64,000 nt of DNA. Source: Cloeon dipterum. Taxonomy: Eukaryota; Arthropoda; Insecta; Ephemeroptera; Baetidae. Within the stretch, counting starts at the first letter, position 1, and the number at the start of each line of letters is the position of its first letter. Shown in pieces: positions 39,301-52,300 of this stretch. The DNA lies in NCBI RefSeq assembly GCF_949628265.1, contig NC_088789.1, positions 3,534,001-3,598,000 of the forward strand. Reading direction: 5' to 3'. Under the pieces are notes generated by a model that ran no database searches, had not been told where the DNA came from, and saw only the letters and a program-made list of their open reading frames with translations. Both the position numbers and the translations under genes were made by a program.

Positions 39301-39926
39301 AGCTTATTTTTTTAATCTTACTTGGGCCTTTGACTACAGATAAATAGTTACATAGACCTCATTTTGTTACTAAGATGATTCAGACAGATTTTAAGTGCAC
39401 AGCTAAAGAGCACACATCATCACACCATACCGATAATACACCCCCACCAAAAACAGCTGGTTCTCTAAAAAAAGTTGTAGGACCGGTCAGTTTTTGAAAA
39501 ACAATAATTTTTTAATGATTATAGATTAATTGAAAATAGAAATAACTTTCTGCATTATATCACAATACGCTCATAAAAACCAAAAAATACTGGAATATAT
39601 ACAAAAAGACAGGCACAAAAACACAAAAATTTTCCTGTAAAGTAGTGCAGATGCAAAGTGTGAAATAGTAAAAATGATATTATTATATTTTAGTACAAAG
39701 GCAATATTATGATGACTGATGTGCACCTAGTTGTAATTTAACAATGCCTTTCAACACTAAGAATATTTTAGCTAAATGACCAAACAATTCTTTAGTACAA
39801 CCGAAATCAGCTCACCATAATTGCAGCACTCGTACGAAATTTACTGGCTGCCGTTTTATTGAGTGCCAGCTTGAACTGATCCGCCACTCTGCAGCCAGTC
39901 GAGATGCGGTTTGATAATAGAGCCAT
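36330..39926 (-). CDS. FH: Fumarate hydratase, class II
   Basis: Nine exons (39926-39816, 38759-38634, 38583-38293, 38239-38084, 38023-37831, 37120-36917, 36864-36720, 36665-36518 and 36461-36330) give 501 aa. It converts fumarate to malate in the TCA cycle. The first exon (37 aa, [18 protein letters not shown]) is rich in Arg/Ser/Ala and lacks acids except one, as in mitochondrial presequences. The mature part starts [16 protein letters not shown]. Active-site segments are [49 protein letters not shown] and the signature [17 protein letters not shown] homotetramer is expected from the family. The last residue of exon 1 is a Met codon at the position where a cytosolic form could start. It is divergent from LPGAT1. 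Confidence 0.97.
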
Positions 39927-41377
39927 TGTGCCCGTATGTACAGCTTTTTCAAATGCTAATAGTATGCGTAATTGCGTCAACAGCCTCCACAATCTTGCTT
40001 TGCCCTAGTTTTCCAGCTGGAAAGACACTTGGCAAGAATAAGCCTCAAGAGCAAATTTACTCGAGAGTTGCGGTTTCCAAAAGAAAATTTTGGGAAGGGG
40101 GCGTAACAGGAGCCAGGGCGAAAAGTACGAGTTCGCGCAGGCAGCCAACAGAACAGAATAATCCTTAAATTCCGATAATTTAATTATTGAAATGGACGGC
40201 CGGAGTAATCCGGGCTGACGAAACACGGCCGTAACTTAGTTCGTCAATTACCAATGAATGCATCAATTGATAGCAAGAATTACACTGCAGCACGCGTTCA
40301 AGTGTTTCGAGCGAGATTTTCCCTCGCAGGGGCGAGTCTTAATTCGCAAGCTTCGCGCGAGTGGCGCCTCAAATACATAGGGAGGTGTGCAGTGCAGCTG
40401 CTAAAGAGGATGAGCGCGAGGTTGCGCAAACAGCACCTTTTCTTGCACTCCTTTCCACCGACAATTTAATTTGTTTATTTTCTAATTGACATTTGGATGT
40501 AACGCTGTGCTCGCCCGAGCGCCGACTGAGCTCCGAACACCGGCTCAAGTGAACAAATGAATCATTTTGAGCGCACGTGAGCCCCTACTTAAATGAGGTA
40601 ATACGTGCTTGGGAAATGGTCGCGGCGGACCGGCGCTAGTATTTCGCTCCTTTTCGTGCCTGCCAATGCCAATTGCTGTTGTTATTGTGCTCGGGTCGAA
40701 AATCGTTCGCTCGCGCTGCCAGACTGAAATTAGTGCCTACTGACCATGTGTTCGGCGAATTCGATTCGGCAGGTTTAGGCAGCGTCATAGACTGCTCGCT
40801 CGGTGATTTGACAGCCTGATCTTCCGATCACCTCACCCGGCAGCTCTCGAGGCCTTCCCACCCGTTTGATTTGTTTAGCTCGGCATTTCCTCGTAGCAAG
40901 AGATGGCTCCTCAAAATTTTGAACCTCCGGATGCCTACCCGGACGAAATAACTCTTCTGTATTGACATTTTCTTTTCCTTTTGCACGAGGTGGTGGTTTT
41001 GGCGTTCAATTGTGTAATTATTGATATCTACCAATGGTTCAAAACTTTATCGGCAGGCAACCGTCCGCGTTTTTTGTGGTTTCGCGATTTGTTTTTCCCG
41101 GCGTCGTGCTCTGGACGTTTTTTTCTAATTTTCCCGTTTTTGCTTCAACGGTACGACTAACCTTTAAATCTAGAAAATTTCGAAATCTCCTAATTTCCTT
41201 GGGAGCTACAGACATTAAACAGGAACCTTTTTAGCTCAAGGTTAAACAATTTTCTTGGAATGGGCCTAAACGTCGGCTTTACCGCATAACCTTGTACGGC
41301 TATACACACACATACTAGATCGTCAATTGAAATTAATAAAATACTAATTCCATAAACGTATATTCTTTTTGTTTCAG
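39927..41377. promoter_or_regulatory. Divergent intergenic region FH/LPGAT1
   Basis: About 1.45 kb, GC-richer at 40200-40850 than the surroundings, as expected for promoters and untranslated first exons of two divergent genes. No coding exon or defined core promoter element was recognised. Confidence 0.4.
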
Positions 41378-41506
41378 TCTAGAAAACGAGAAACAAGATG
41401 AGGTATCAAGGAAGACAAACAAGGAGAGCCAAGGAATCTTTTTTACAGGATGTACAAATTTCATTGAAATCGTAAACCTAAATCTCACGGCTATGGACCA
41501 GATGTG
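41378..41506 (+). promoter_or_regulatory. LPGAT1 leader exon with upstream ORF and start codon
   Basis: The exon is bounded by gtttcag/tctag and atgtg/gtaaat. It holds a 25-codon upstream ORF (41398-41475, MRYQGRQTRRAKESF...) that ends 17 nt before the proposed start codon at 41493. If transcribed as read, the uORF would limit initiation at the main start. Confidence 0.5.
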
Positions 41507-44500
41507 GTAAATACAAATTTTCTATTATTTCTTTTAATCGGTTTTAATCTCTGTGATCGCGTGACATTTTTTTAATATTTAAATCTCTAAGTGAATAACG
41601 CTTTTGAAGTGATGAAACTTGTTTTCTTTTTAAATTTATTGCCAAGCCCAATCAATGGCTGTGGAAATATTTTTGACTGCAGTGATAAAAATATTTAACA
41701 ATGTTATTATGTTACCTTGCTTCAAGCGGAATGAAGCGAAGAGCTTTATTCTTAGTTACTTTACTTGCCGCCTTGAAATTTAATTGGAATGTGTATTTTT
41801 TGGTTGCATTCTTTGGCACCAGACGTAATTTTTCCTAGTGAACACTGGTTGCTTAACCAATGCTATCACCAATAATTATACCGCAAGCGTTGCATATAAG
41901 CTCAAGCATGCAACCTTGAGAGATCCCCTCCTCTCTGTGCAACTCTTTGAACTCCATCTCTCTCGAGCCCCACACTGCATGCATCACATCATCAGCGGAT
42001 TGCGTGAATTTTGATTGGGTTACGATTTACAATTCACGTATTTTTTTTTTATAGAAAATTTAGAGCGCTGGGGAGTTTGAATCGGTTTTTAAAGAGGCTT
42101 TAGTTTCGAATTTGATTTAATAAATGGGAACGTGTCGTTTTCGTCATTGATGAAAATTTTGGTGAAGCATTCTATTTTTAGGCAACGCGCTGAGCTGCTT
42201 AACTTTTCTTCAGGCTGAAATAATGTTTCCTGTGTTTGGAAGATGGAACATCTGAGGTTCTTCTTAAAAAATGATCTGCAATGAAAGCAATCGTTTTAAA
42301 TCTTTGAGATCTTATCTGATTTGTAGAGTTTTGAATTGAATAGTTCGGTCAGCTTATGAGACGCTGAACTCTAAAACGTGCGATAAACGCATGCAAACGT
42401 AAGCCTTCCTGTCGTGATAAAAAAATTTATCGAGCCCCATTATCCTTCCAACAAAATACTTTAGTTCCTACAAGCCTTTCATGCTTTCACATATTCGTAT
42501 AGGTTTTTTTATACTGTTATCTTAAAATGACCTTTTTTGATAGCGTTCTGAATACAACGTACGATGTCTGAGGTCGTGGGTCATAGAAGTAATAATAAAT
42601 ATTTATTTTACTCCCAAAACAATCTCTAAAAACGTTCACTAACAGTGATTTACTAATCTGTGTGAACTATCTTACTAAAAGTAATTATGAAATCGTAATT
42701 CTTCAAATAAAAATTTACGAAATTGGTTTTTTGCTCATTTTAGATAGTTGCTTGTAAAATTTTGAGTGGAAAAATTATATGCCACGTTCTGATACTTGAT
42801 AGTGGTTGTTTCAGCTTAGAATTCTAGACTTTTCATAAATGAAAAATTATAAAAAAAAATAACATCAACCATACTTTCCTATATTTTTATAGTAGGTAAC
42901 AAGAAAAGGCACTCAAGAAATTGAATAAAAATCGGCTGCTAAATTAATCCTTTTTGCAACTAAAAATATTAATTCAAATTGATGAGAAATTGTGTTTTTT
43001 CGTTTAATAACAATTAGAGATCTCGCTGCGCCGCGCCAGTCGCCGGTGAAAAATGGTCAAAAATTAAAGGGCAGGAGAGAAAAAACCGACCTTTTGGGCC
43101 GCTAAGCACTATCAAACCTCACGTTTAAAATATTGTCAGCCGCGCCAGCCGCCGGGTAAATATTCGGCTAAGTCGGTCCCGCCAGCCGCCGCTTTAAATC
43201 TTGCGGCTGAGACCTTAAAAAACGATTAAAGTGAATCGTAGAATTAACCCACGAAAGTTTTAAATGATTTAGTTTTTAAATTTAAGAAAATTAGCTTAAA
43301 TAAGCATGGTACATGCTCACTTAACACTAATAATTTTCTTAATAATTAATTTTGTGTCGCTGCATTTGAAGTAAACACTTTATCGGGGTATAAACACGTC
43401 GATTGATCAATGCTAGGGGCCGCGAGCGAGTTGACCGCTTCTTGCTATTGAGTAGCCATCCTTGACACAAGTGCACTTGCATCTACAGCGCGGTGCACCG
43501 AGCCACTTTCTACTCCATGTTCTTGCATCCATTCGAGATGTGGTGCTCCCCTTTTCGAAAAAAACCGTACCTTCAGTTCGACGCAGGTGCCGGTCGGAAA
43601 ATGATCAAGTACCACTTGCTGCTGCACGACGTGCTCTTAATGTAGATTTTTTCCTGACGTCTCGTTCGATTTTTCTCATCTTATCGCTCATAATCCGTGT
43701 TACAGCTGCAGCGGCTTATTGTATAGTAGTTACGTCTTCTGCAGAGGCATACTCAAGCTGATATGGGTGCTAGCCAACAACCTCTACTGTTTTCCAACCC
43801 ACACCCTATGGATGCTCACACTGTTCCCGCTGAAGAAATGCAAACCGAACGTCTACTGGAAAATCGAAGGTCTCCTCTATCACTGGATGATCTCAATGGT
43901 GGGCTGCTGGAGCTGGGTGTCTGGCTACAACGGTGAGCCTCATTTTATTCCACTTTTTTAAAATAAAATTCCTCGTCACTGGAAAAAAATTATTGCTGTT
44001 AACACATTTTTTTTATATTCAAGTTTTCAAGATAATTGCAAGTCATATAATATAAAAGATTTTCGTTCCTTTTTAGTAGAGTCAACGGCCAATAAAATGA
44101 AACGAAATCTTAATTTGATACGTTGAATTGAAGCTTAAATTCTCATTTTTACCGTTTGTTGGAAAGATGATAAGGAATGTTTAAAAAAATAAAATGAAGA
44201 AAAAATCCTCTGTCGAAAATGGAAAATTTCTATTTGCTTGTACGGTTAGGAATTGAACAAATTGAAAGAGTGCTACTTATTTTCATTTCCTGATGACAAA
44301 AAAATAGAACATAGTCACCTTACACTAACAGCGAGGAATTTCGCATAATTTTCTATATTTTTTACATCATTCTTAACCATTTAATCATTTGCTATACGTT
44401 TTATTTGCATATAATTTTTCTAGTAATCCTCTTTATTAACCAAATTGAAAATATTTTAGTTGTCGAAGTTGGTGACGACGTGAGTCGGGTAATGGACCAA

Positions 44501-47100
44501 ACGGTTTTGGTGATAGCAAACCACCAGTCAACGGCTGACGTACCTCTGATGATGGGGTGCTTTAATGCTAAGGAGGGCGTGCTGTCCAACTTGATGTGGA
44601 TCATGGACAGCGTTTTTAAGTACACCAACTTTGGAATTGTGTCTTACTTCCATGATGACTTCTTCATTCTCTCTGTAAATTTCTTCTCTTGAGAAACGAC
44701 TTCAAATTAATTCGATCCTGGCGCAGGGTCCTGAAAACAGGGAAAGAGGCGTCCAGCTGCTGAAGAGGCATTTAGAAAAGGTCTACAAGACACTAAACAG
44801 GAAATGGCTCATCTTGTTTCCTGAGGGAGGGTTCTTGCACAAGAGACGAGAAGCCAGCAACAGGTAAAAATGCAGATTTCAGCTCCCACCAGTTTGCCGC
44901 AATGTGTTTTTCAACTCGCAGATATCTTCAAAAGAACGCTGCGCAGATTGGCTTCTCTGAACTGAAGAACGTCACGCTGCCCCGCGTCGGCGCCATGGAG
45001 GCAATCATCGAGTCCCTTGCGCCACCCTCCATCCACTTAAACCAGACCTTCAACTCTGATGTAGAAGAAGCCCTGGACGATCTGCCCAACCGGTCCAACC
45101 ACGTAATAATTCCCCCTGATGAGCCTTGCCTCAAGTATATCCTAGACATCACAATCGCCTACCCAAGCGGCAAACCCCTCAGCTTATTTGACATAGTTAC
45201 TGGATGCAAGGAGCCGAGAGACACCTACTTCTTGTACAAGATCTACGAAATTAAAATGGTGAGTGTTTGACATTGCCACGCGGTGGCCCTATCAAATTTG
45301 ACAAATGCGCAATCGCCTGTCAAGTCATATTAAACAATGCGGCACTTAATTTAATGCAGCCATTTGACCCTGCTGGCGACCTCACTTGTTTGCTGGCCAC
45401 TTAAATTGGCAATTGGCAGTCAGTTTAATGCCTTAATATCATGCACATCACTTTAGTCAATTGATGCGGCACTCGCTGGTCAATGAATGTCGCTGATTTT
45501 TGTTTAAGTTGTTATTTATCAAATTTGCATCCGCCACTTAACGCCTGGGGAGCCAGATTTGACCCGAAGTTCAGTACTAGAAATATTGAATTTGTTTGTC
45601 TTTTTTTTAACCTCTGCTCAGCACATCCCGTTGGCTATGAGCTCATAACATTGCTGAGCGTATAAAATGGGGCCCAAGTGGCCGCAGAGGATCTTGGACC
45701 CAATGTGATCATATTTTTGCCTCCCCGCACTGATTGAAACGCTAGAAATTTGTCCCTAAAGCCGCTGGAAAGGTGCTAAAACCAGCAAGTGGTGAATCCT
45801 CCCTGCCCAACGAACTATTTGAGCATTTCGAGTTACCAATTTAACCACTCTGTGCCATCTCTGACATTGGGCAGCCAGTATTAGATCCCCTAACTGCTAA
45901 AATATCTGCCACTGCTTTGACACTCCTACTCCTGACGTTTCAAATTTTAGTAGTCAAGGACGGTACTGCGATTTTACAAATTAAAATCAGACTCCCCGCA
46001 GACCAGAGGCCAGACTGCTTTCTTGCTTATCAAAGAAGGATGTCTACAAAAATCCATGTAAAATCACGCGTACAAAGTGCGGATTTTTTCCAAATATCAT
46101 CAGTTAACGCCTTATCAAAATGTCACTTTAGTAGCAATCTTTGCATTAAATTATCACTTTAAGGTCAACCACTTGTGCCTGCTTTTTTTAAGTGGCTGTG
46201 ATTACATTCAAAATCGAATTACCAATATCAAGTGGATCAGCTGACTGAGTCATTTCACTTATTTGTAAAATTCTGACTACTTGAGGAAACCACTGTGCTA
46301 TAACAGAATTCTAATAGTATGCTCTTTTGAGATTGTCAAACGAAGTCATTACCAAATTAAATTCGTATTAATGAACTAAATTTCAGGGTTCCGAATTTTC
46401 CCCACCCGATTTTAACGGACCCAGGATTTTTCGTTTTTTTTTTCAGGACAAAATTTCTAATGAAACCCACAATTTTACCCGAGGCTCCAATATTTTCAGT
46501 ATAGAAAATAAAAAAGCGGAAAAACTAATAAAAATTTCAATTTTGCTTTTTTTAACGGTAAAAAATAATGTTGTATTTTTGGGCAATGCAAACTGGCAAG
46601 CCCTGAAGTATAGGGAATGAGTTTCTTCGTTTCTTAAAATAAAGCAGTGAATAGCAAATCCTCTTAAAATCCAAATTACCCCCCAATAAAACCCAGGTGG
46701 GTTGGGCATAATGAAAAAAACCGGGTTTTCGGAACCCTGCTAAATTTTAATCACTGATAGTTTTCATTATATTTATCTGGAAATTTAACTCTTGTAGAAG
46801 TGGTAGCGTATTTGGTTAATAGATAGTGTTTTCATGTGTATCCTTTAATTGTTGCAGATTCCTTCAGATCCAGAGGGAATGAAACAGTGGTTGTACGATT
46901 TATTCAAGCAAAAAGATGACATTTTGCAACATTTCTACACGACCGGCAAATTCCCAATTGAAGTGGGCGACGGTACGTTGTTGAGAAGGCCAGTGCAGCA
47001 AGATAACTTGAAGTTTGTCATCCTGCATTGCACGTTCATTGTGTCCACCTACATGCACTACTGCATTTTTTCATATTTGTATTCGCTGCTCTGGTATTAA
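41493..47100 (+). CDS. LPGAT1: LPGAT1-like lysophospholipid acyltransferase
   Basis: Six coding exons (41493-41506, 43727-43932, 44460-44674, 44727-44863, 44922-45258 and 46858-47100) give 383 aa, against 370 in human. PlsC/AGPAT motifs are [12 protein letters not shown] (catalytic His and Asp), [21 protein letters not shown] and [29 protein letters not shown] and [12 protein letters not shown] match the LPGAT1 branch. Hydrophobic stretches near the N-terminus ([20 protein letters not shown], then the [15 protein letters not shown] region) and at the C-terminus ([18 protein letters not shown]) suggest an ER membrane protein. The family transfers acyl chains from acyl-CoA to lysophospholipids. 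The 14-nt first coding exon and its acceptor (gtatag/tagtt) are inferred from phase only: the more obvious acceptor at ttctgcag/agg would create a stop. Confidence 0.9.
43017..43216 (+). repeat. Dispersed repeat family C, copy 2
   Basis: Begins gagatctcgctgcgccgcgc and ends gcggctgagacctt. It shares gctaagcactatcaaacc, tcacgtttaaaatattgtc and gaaaaatggtcaaaaattaa with copies 1 and 3. It lies in the first intron of LPGAT1 in the same orientation as the other copies. Confidence 0.8.
46384..46739. mobile_element. hAT-like MITE with 8-bp TSD in LPGAT1 intron
   Basis: A 356-bp element with terminal inverted repeats CAGGGTTCCGAA...TTCGGAACCCTG. It is flanked by the exact direct repeat ctaaattt at 46376-46383 and 46740-46747. 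It has no coding capacity. The CAGGGTT ends match those of the element at 18488-18871. Confidence 0.88.
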
Positions 47101-49364
47101 CCAATCCAACCGAATCCTTGCCTCGATGAAGATTCAGCTTTAATAACCGAGAGATTTACTTCGTTCTTAATCATTGTTCCCGTGCAATCCGCGACCTGCC
47201 GCGGCGAAAAACGCATGTTAACCGTTCATTGCCACAAATCAAACGTGGCTCACCCAAAACTCTGCTTTCGTTATTAAGTATTCTGCAAATCTTATTGCCA
47301 AAGCTTCTGTGACATGTGCAATTTTTCCTGAACGCTGGCATTTTAAGCCGAACACGCCATTTTGTAAAGTACATCAGTTGATATCATACTACTTGTTTCA
47401 AATTTTGTCGAGGTTCACACTGAAATAGCAACTAAAGCGCTTTTTAGACACTGGACTGAATTTACTTAACATGGGGAGGAGGCAGTTAGTAAATCGATAA
47501 TGGCTAAACGGAAGTGCTGACATGTAAATACGAGAAAAAAGCAAAACAAATTCACAACCTGGTCACTATCCGAAATTAGAAACAGCAGGCTGTTGTACAT
47601 TGTACATATTGTACAAAAATTCTAATTTATTTTTCTTTTATACCTCTCAATCATTCCATGTCCATGGTATTCAACTAAAGAATAAGATCTTTCCTTTGAC
47701 AAGAGTGCGAGTGGTGTGTGTCTTCGAACATGGACTTTGCGTCGTAGCATTTAACTAGTGTATGTACATTTGAAAACGGAACAGCCGAAACTGTGTAAAC
47801 CATCTCCCCCCGACATTGAATAGCGGTTGTGCAAAGTTTGGCAGAGAGCAACTTCATTTCAAACCTGGCGTTGATATGTGACGATATGAAACAAGTTGAA
47901 CACACTCCTCTCATCAGGGGCAAGAAACTAATTGTTATGTACTGTAGGGAACCAAATGGCAGGCCCCCATCAAGAGGCACTGCGAATGTTAAATATTAAA
48001 ATAGTGATCCATTATCTTCTTGAGATGAAATTAACGTTGTCCCGAATTCAGCTAAATTGAAAGGTTGCCTTACGAATTATTGAGTTTTTCGAGCCAAAAA
48101 TTTTAACGCTCTGGGCATATCGATGAATTTTAAACAAACCTAATTTCTTGTTTTTGGTAACCTAGCGTGTCGTCTTTTGATTTCATAATTATTTATTGCG
48201 GCATAATTTTCAGTCAACAGTCATGACACTATTAGCTCTTTATGCGGCCTCTTATCATTTCAATTTTCAATTGGTTGGTTGTTTTAGTCCGATTGAAAAT
48301 ACAAATCATTTTGTCTAGTCTTCTTTGCCTTTTCTCCCCTAGTGAGCCATTTTTTCATTTTAAATACTTATTAAGGTAAAAAGACTATGATTTTCATAGA
48401 TGATTAATTCCCATGCTTTATCGTTTTCTAATTAAGCATTATTTACTCCACAACTCACTCAGCGCTGCTTGTAACAAACGATAAAATGTATCTCTTAATT
48501 TACAATCAAAAAACTGTGCACAAATGGTAGTTTGGTGAATGCGGAAATAAAATTGCAGTAAAAATATACGCTCAATGAGATTTCAATTAATGCATTTTAT
48601 TTGCTAGGGTAGAGAGCTATGGCCTTCGCTTCTCCCTTCAATATCCGACAAATGGTTACGAACACTCAGACATCCTCCAATGAATTAAATAGTGGTGAAC
48701 ATAATATTTTTTTTAGACAAAAACATGATAATTTCTTGGAAGCTTAATCACAAATACAATGTCATTGAGTTTGCCTTGTTTTAAATGGAATTTTAAAATT
48801 TAAAATTTCAGGGTTTGAAAAATAAAACGAAATCGGATTTGAAGATATATGCGCTTAATTGATAATTTTATTTAATTTGTAAAAACCAAATATAAAATCA
48901 AGGTGAGAGCCCAGTTCATAGAGGTCTGATGCTGGGAAATTATTCACGACTTAATTGGCTATGGAGAACAATGCGCTTGCGCTACAGCCTGCGAGATTAA
49001 CGTTTTTGGATAAATAGTATCTAGCGCGTTAACCTGCTTTTTAAGGCAAACCGCATTGTCATTTTAAATTTATTGCCTACAAACTCTTAAATTAATTAAA
49101 TTAATCTAATATCTAAGGCGCTTAAATCATTGAAAGTGTTCCAACGCGAATCAGATTCGATTGGCACGGTGATTAGACAATTATATACATTTTAATGATT
49201 TTGATATTTAGACATCACGGAAATGCTGATATATGCGCGTATTGATTTGTGACAACCTCGGTGACATCTTAGTGCGAACGAACTTACTATTACATTATGG
49301 TCAGAGAAGGCAAAATATTGACACGCCGGAGACGACTGCACACAAGGAAACATCAGGAACAAAT
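47101..49364. other. Convergent 3' region LPGAT1/Rab26
   Basis: 2.3 kb of AT-rich DNA holding both 3' untranslated regions. AATAAA is readable on the minus strand near 49065. The open frame at 47675-47980 (-) has no recognised relative. Nothing further is supported. Confidence 0.5.
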
Positions 49365-52300
49365 CTAAATGTTGCAATTCATGCAGGCCGACGACTGCGT
49401 CGAGGTATCCGTCACCTTTTGCGAATGCTCCTTAATGTACTCGTGAATAATAAAGGGGGCGCCCCCGTATTCCTTTCTGCTCTCAGGGCTAGAGGTACTC
49501 CTTGCTAACAATCCTCTGTAACGAGAACATGATGGGAATGCATAATTAAAAGTCTTATCGATCACGGTCTTTTTTCTTTGGCCAAAGTGGATAAATTTTT
49601 TAATTTATATTTTATTCAAAAATCCATAAATTCATGTGGATAGATGCCTATGATGGCAGAAGCACGCGAAGTGATCATAATTTATAAGCTTATATTTGTT
49701 AAAAATAATAATTTAACAGGCCTTTTAAATTTTATAATTTACAATATGAATACTTAAAATACGATATTTAACAGAAACATGGAAGCTATAGTCTAGCATT
49801 ATTTCACAAACAAAACTTTCTTCCATTTGATTTCATTTGAATTACCTTGCGACTGCGGTGAAGGCCAAGTCGACATTCAGTCCTGATTTGGCTGAGGTTT
49901 CAAGGAAGATGACATTGTATTCACGAGCCAGCCGCTCTCCCTCTTCCCTCCTGATTTTCCTGTTCTCGCAGTCAGCCTTGTTTCCTGCAACACGCAACAC
50001 CACCTCAGGAGTAATTTAATTCGCCGCCGCTCGCGTGTTATCATCGTCTCGTACCCAAAAGCAAAATAACGACGTCGTCTTGTGCGTACTCTCGAATTTC
50101 GCCGAGCCAAGCCCTAATATTGTCAAAGCTTGTTTTGTTTGTGACATCGTACAGCAGCAGCAGGGCTGAACAAAGAGAAGACGTGAGTAGGGAGAGAAGA
50201 GGAGGCTCCAACAAATAATTGTGTTTATATAAATATGTATATATTTACCGTGAGCATCTCTATAATAGGCATGGGTTACGCTGCGGAAACGCTCCTGGCC
50301 TGCCGTGTCCCAAATTTGCAGCTTCACCATTTCCTCATCCACCGTGACTATTTTGCTCTGCAAATGACACATGCACGTTTCAGAGTGGAGGCTTTTTAAA
50401 TGAACACACTATATAACATGACGCCTGCACGACACGAATTATGCAACCAGCAACGTAAGCACGACACGCAGGTGGCCTATCAACAGAAACAGCAGGCGCT
50501 CTCGGCGGTCTCTCACCCGAAAGTCGACCCCGACGGTGGAAATATAGCAGCCGTAAAGGAATCGGCCGTCTTGGAAGCGAACGAGCAGACACGTTTTGCC
50601 GACTCCGCAGTCGCCCAAGAGAAGCACCTCCGGAAACGAGAGAAATCATTTGGGACCGTTTAGACGCCGGACGTGCTGGGAATTAGTATTAAAAAAAACC
50701 TTTGCGGTGACGGAGCATTGCGGCAACCCGACCAGAATGCCGCTCTGCTGTCCAGGCGCTTTTTCGGCCGGACTGCTGCGCACGGAACCCGACCTCGGAC
50801 TTCTTTGCAACGGACTCAACGGCTCCATTCTTTCTCTCTGTCTGTCTCGCGATCAGCCCAATTCACTGCAGTTTCAAAACTAATTAACTTTCGAGATCGT
50901 ACGTCTCTTTTTCTATAGCAAGCAAAGTGGTTGCTTTTGATTGATTGCCGATCGAGTCTCACAGTGAAAATGTGTGTCAAAGCGAGAGCAGCAGGGAACA
51001 AAGGTAAGCCGCGAATGCTGTTGGACTGTGCTGTTGTGCCGACCGACTATATAGAGAGGGTGGAACAAACGAGCACCTGTCTGGAAATGATTGGGCCTAA
51101 AAATAAACTGAGGACCACCGCGCTCTCGCACTGGGAGCGCCTGCGTCTCCTGAAGGTCACCATAGCAACAGGTAGACCGATCGCGCGATATGATTTGTGC
51201 AAATCGTCGTGCGCTAATCAATTATTAACATATCGCACGCACCCGTCGATAAACTCACTGCTCGTGGTGCGTAAGAGAGTTCTTTCCACCGTGAAATTAG
51301 CTTTTTCCCTTGCTAAAACCCCCTCGACCGATAATTTTTTTGAGCGCGTGTGTGCGTACGTCATCAACCCAACGTGACCTGGGAGATAATTGCTGCGTAA
51401 CTCCTGCAATTGGCAGCTGATAATTAGAGATCTGTTGATGAATATGAGTGTTTTTTTTATTTTTCTTCCATAGAGTGGAATTTTTGTTGATAATTAATAA
51501 TCAAGAGGTTTAGGTTAAGTGGGATAATTGGAATATGTTGGAATTTCACGAAATTCTGTACCAATTTTGTCGTTATTGTTGATAGAAAAAGAAATAACAG
51601 CCAGCAATCATACAGGATATTTCAATTTTAAGATTTAAAGATTGTGTTTTTTGGCCTTTTGAAGTGATGAAGGATAAAAATAGATCTATTGATGGTGAAA
51701 ATATTGTCAGATCAAGACAGATAGCAATTTCAACAGCAGCAATAGTAAATTTTTGTTTGCGTTTCCGAGCTTATGAGTTTTGAGTTGATTTTTCCGTCCT
51801 ATAAATTAGGGGTTGGTAAATACCTATATTTTTGAATTATACATATAATTCCAGGGTTCGTAAAGATATGCTGTTAATTTTCATTTGCAAAGCTCAGAAA
51901 AAAATCACAGTTTGACATATATAATTCACAAGTATACCAATTAAATCAAATCCTTTCAACAATAAAACAGGTTAAGAATTTTTTAAATGCTGAATAAATT
52001 CCCCAGTTAAAGGGTTAAATGTTTTCTCCATTTGTTTCAATATCTTTAAAAAACATTATTTATCCTTCTAAAGGTATTTATTATTTCATAATAACTCCCA
52101 CGTGAGCGGATAAATTTGGATATTTTCTTCAATTTAATTTGCCGCTTTGGCACCTTTGAAAATACGAGGCCATAGAGAATCTTTCAGGACGAACGCTGCG
52201 AGGCAACAGCGTGGCAATCCCCGCCTCCAGCCGCCTTTTCTTACATCAGGGTATATGCAAGCCCTGGAACGATCTGCCACCGATTTTTAAAGATTGCGAC

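Noticed and set aside
50931-51377. 148-codon plus-strand ORF
   Set aside because: No recognised domain and no supporting gene structure. It lies in the GC-richer region around the proposed internal Rab26 promoter, where long chance frames are expected.
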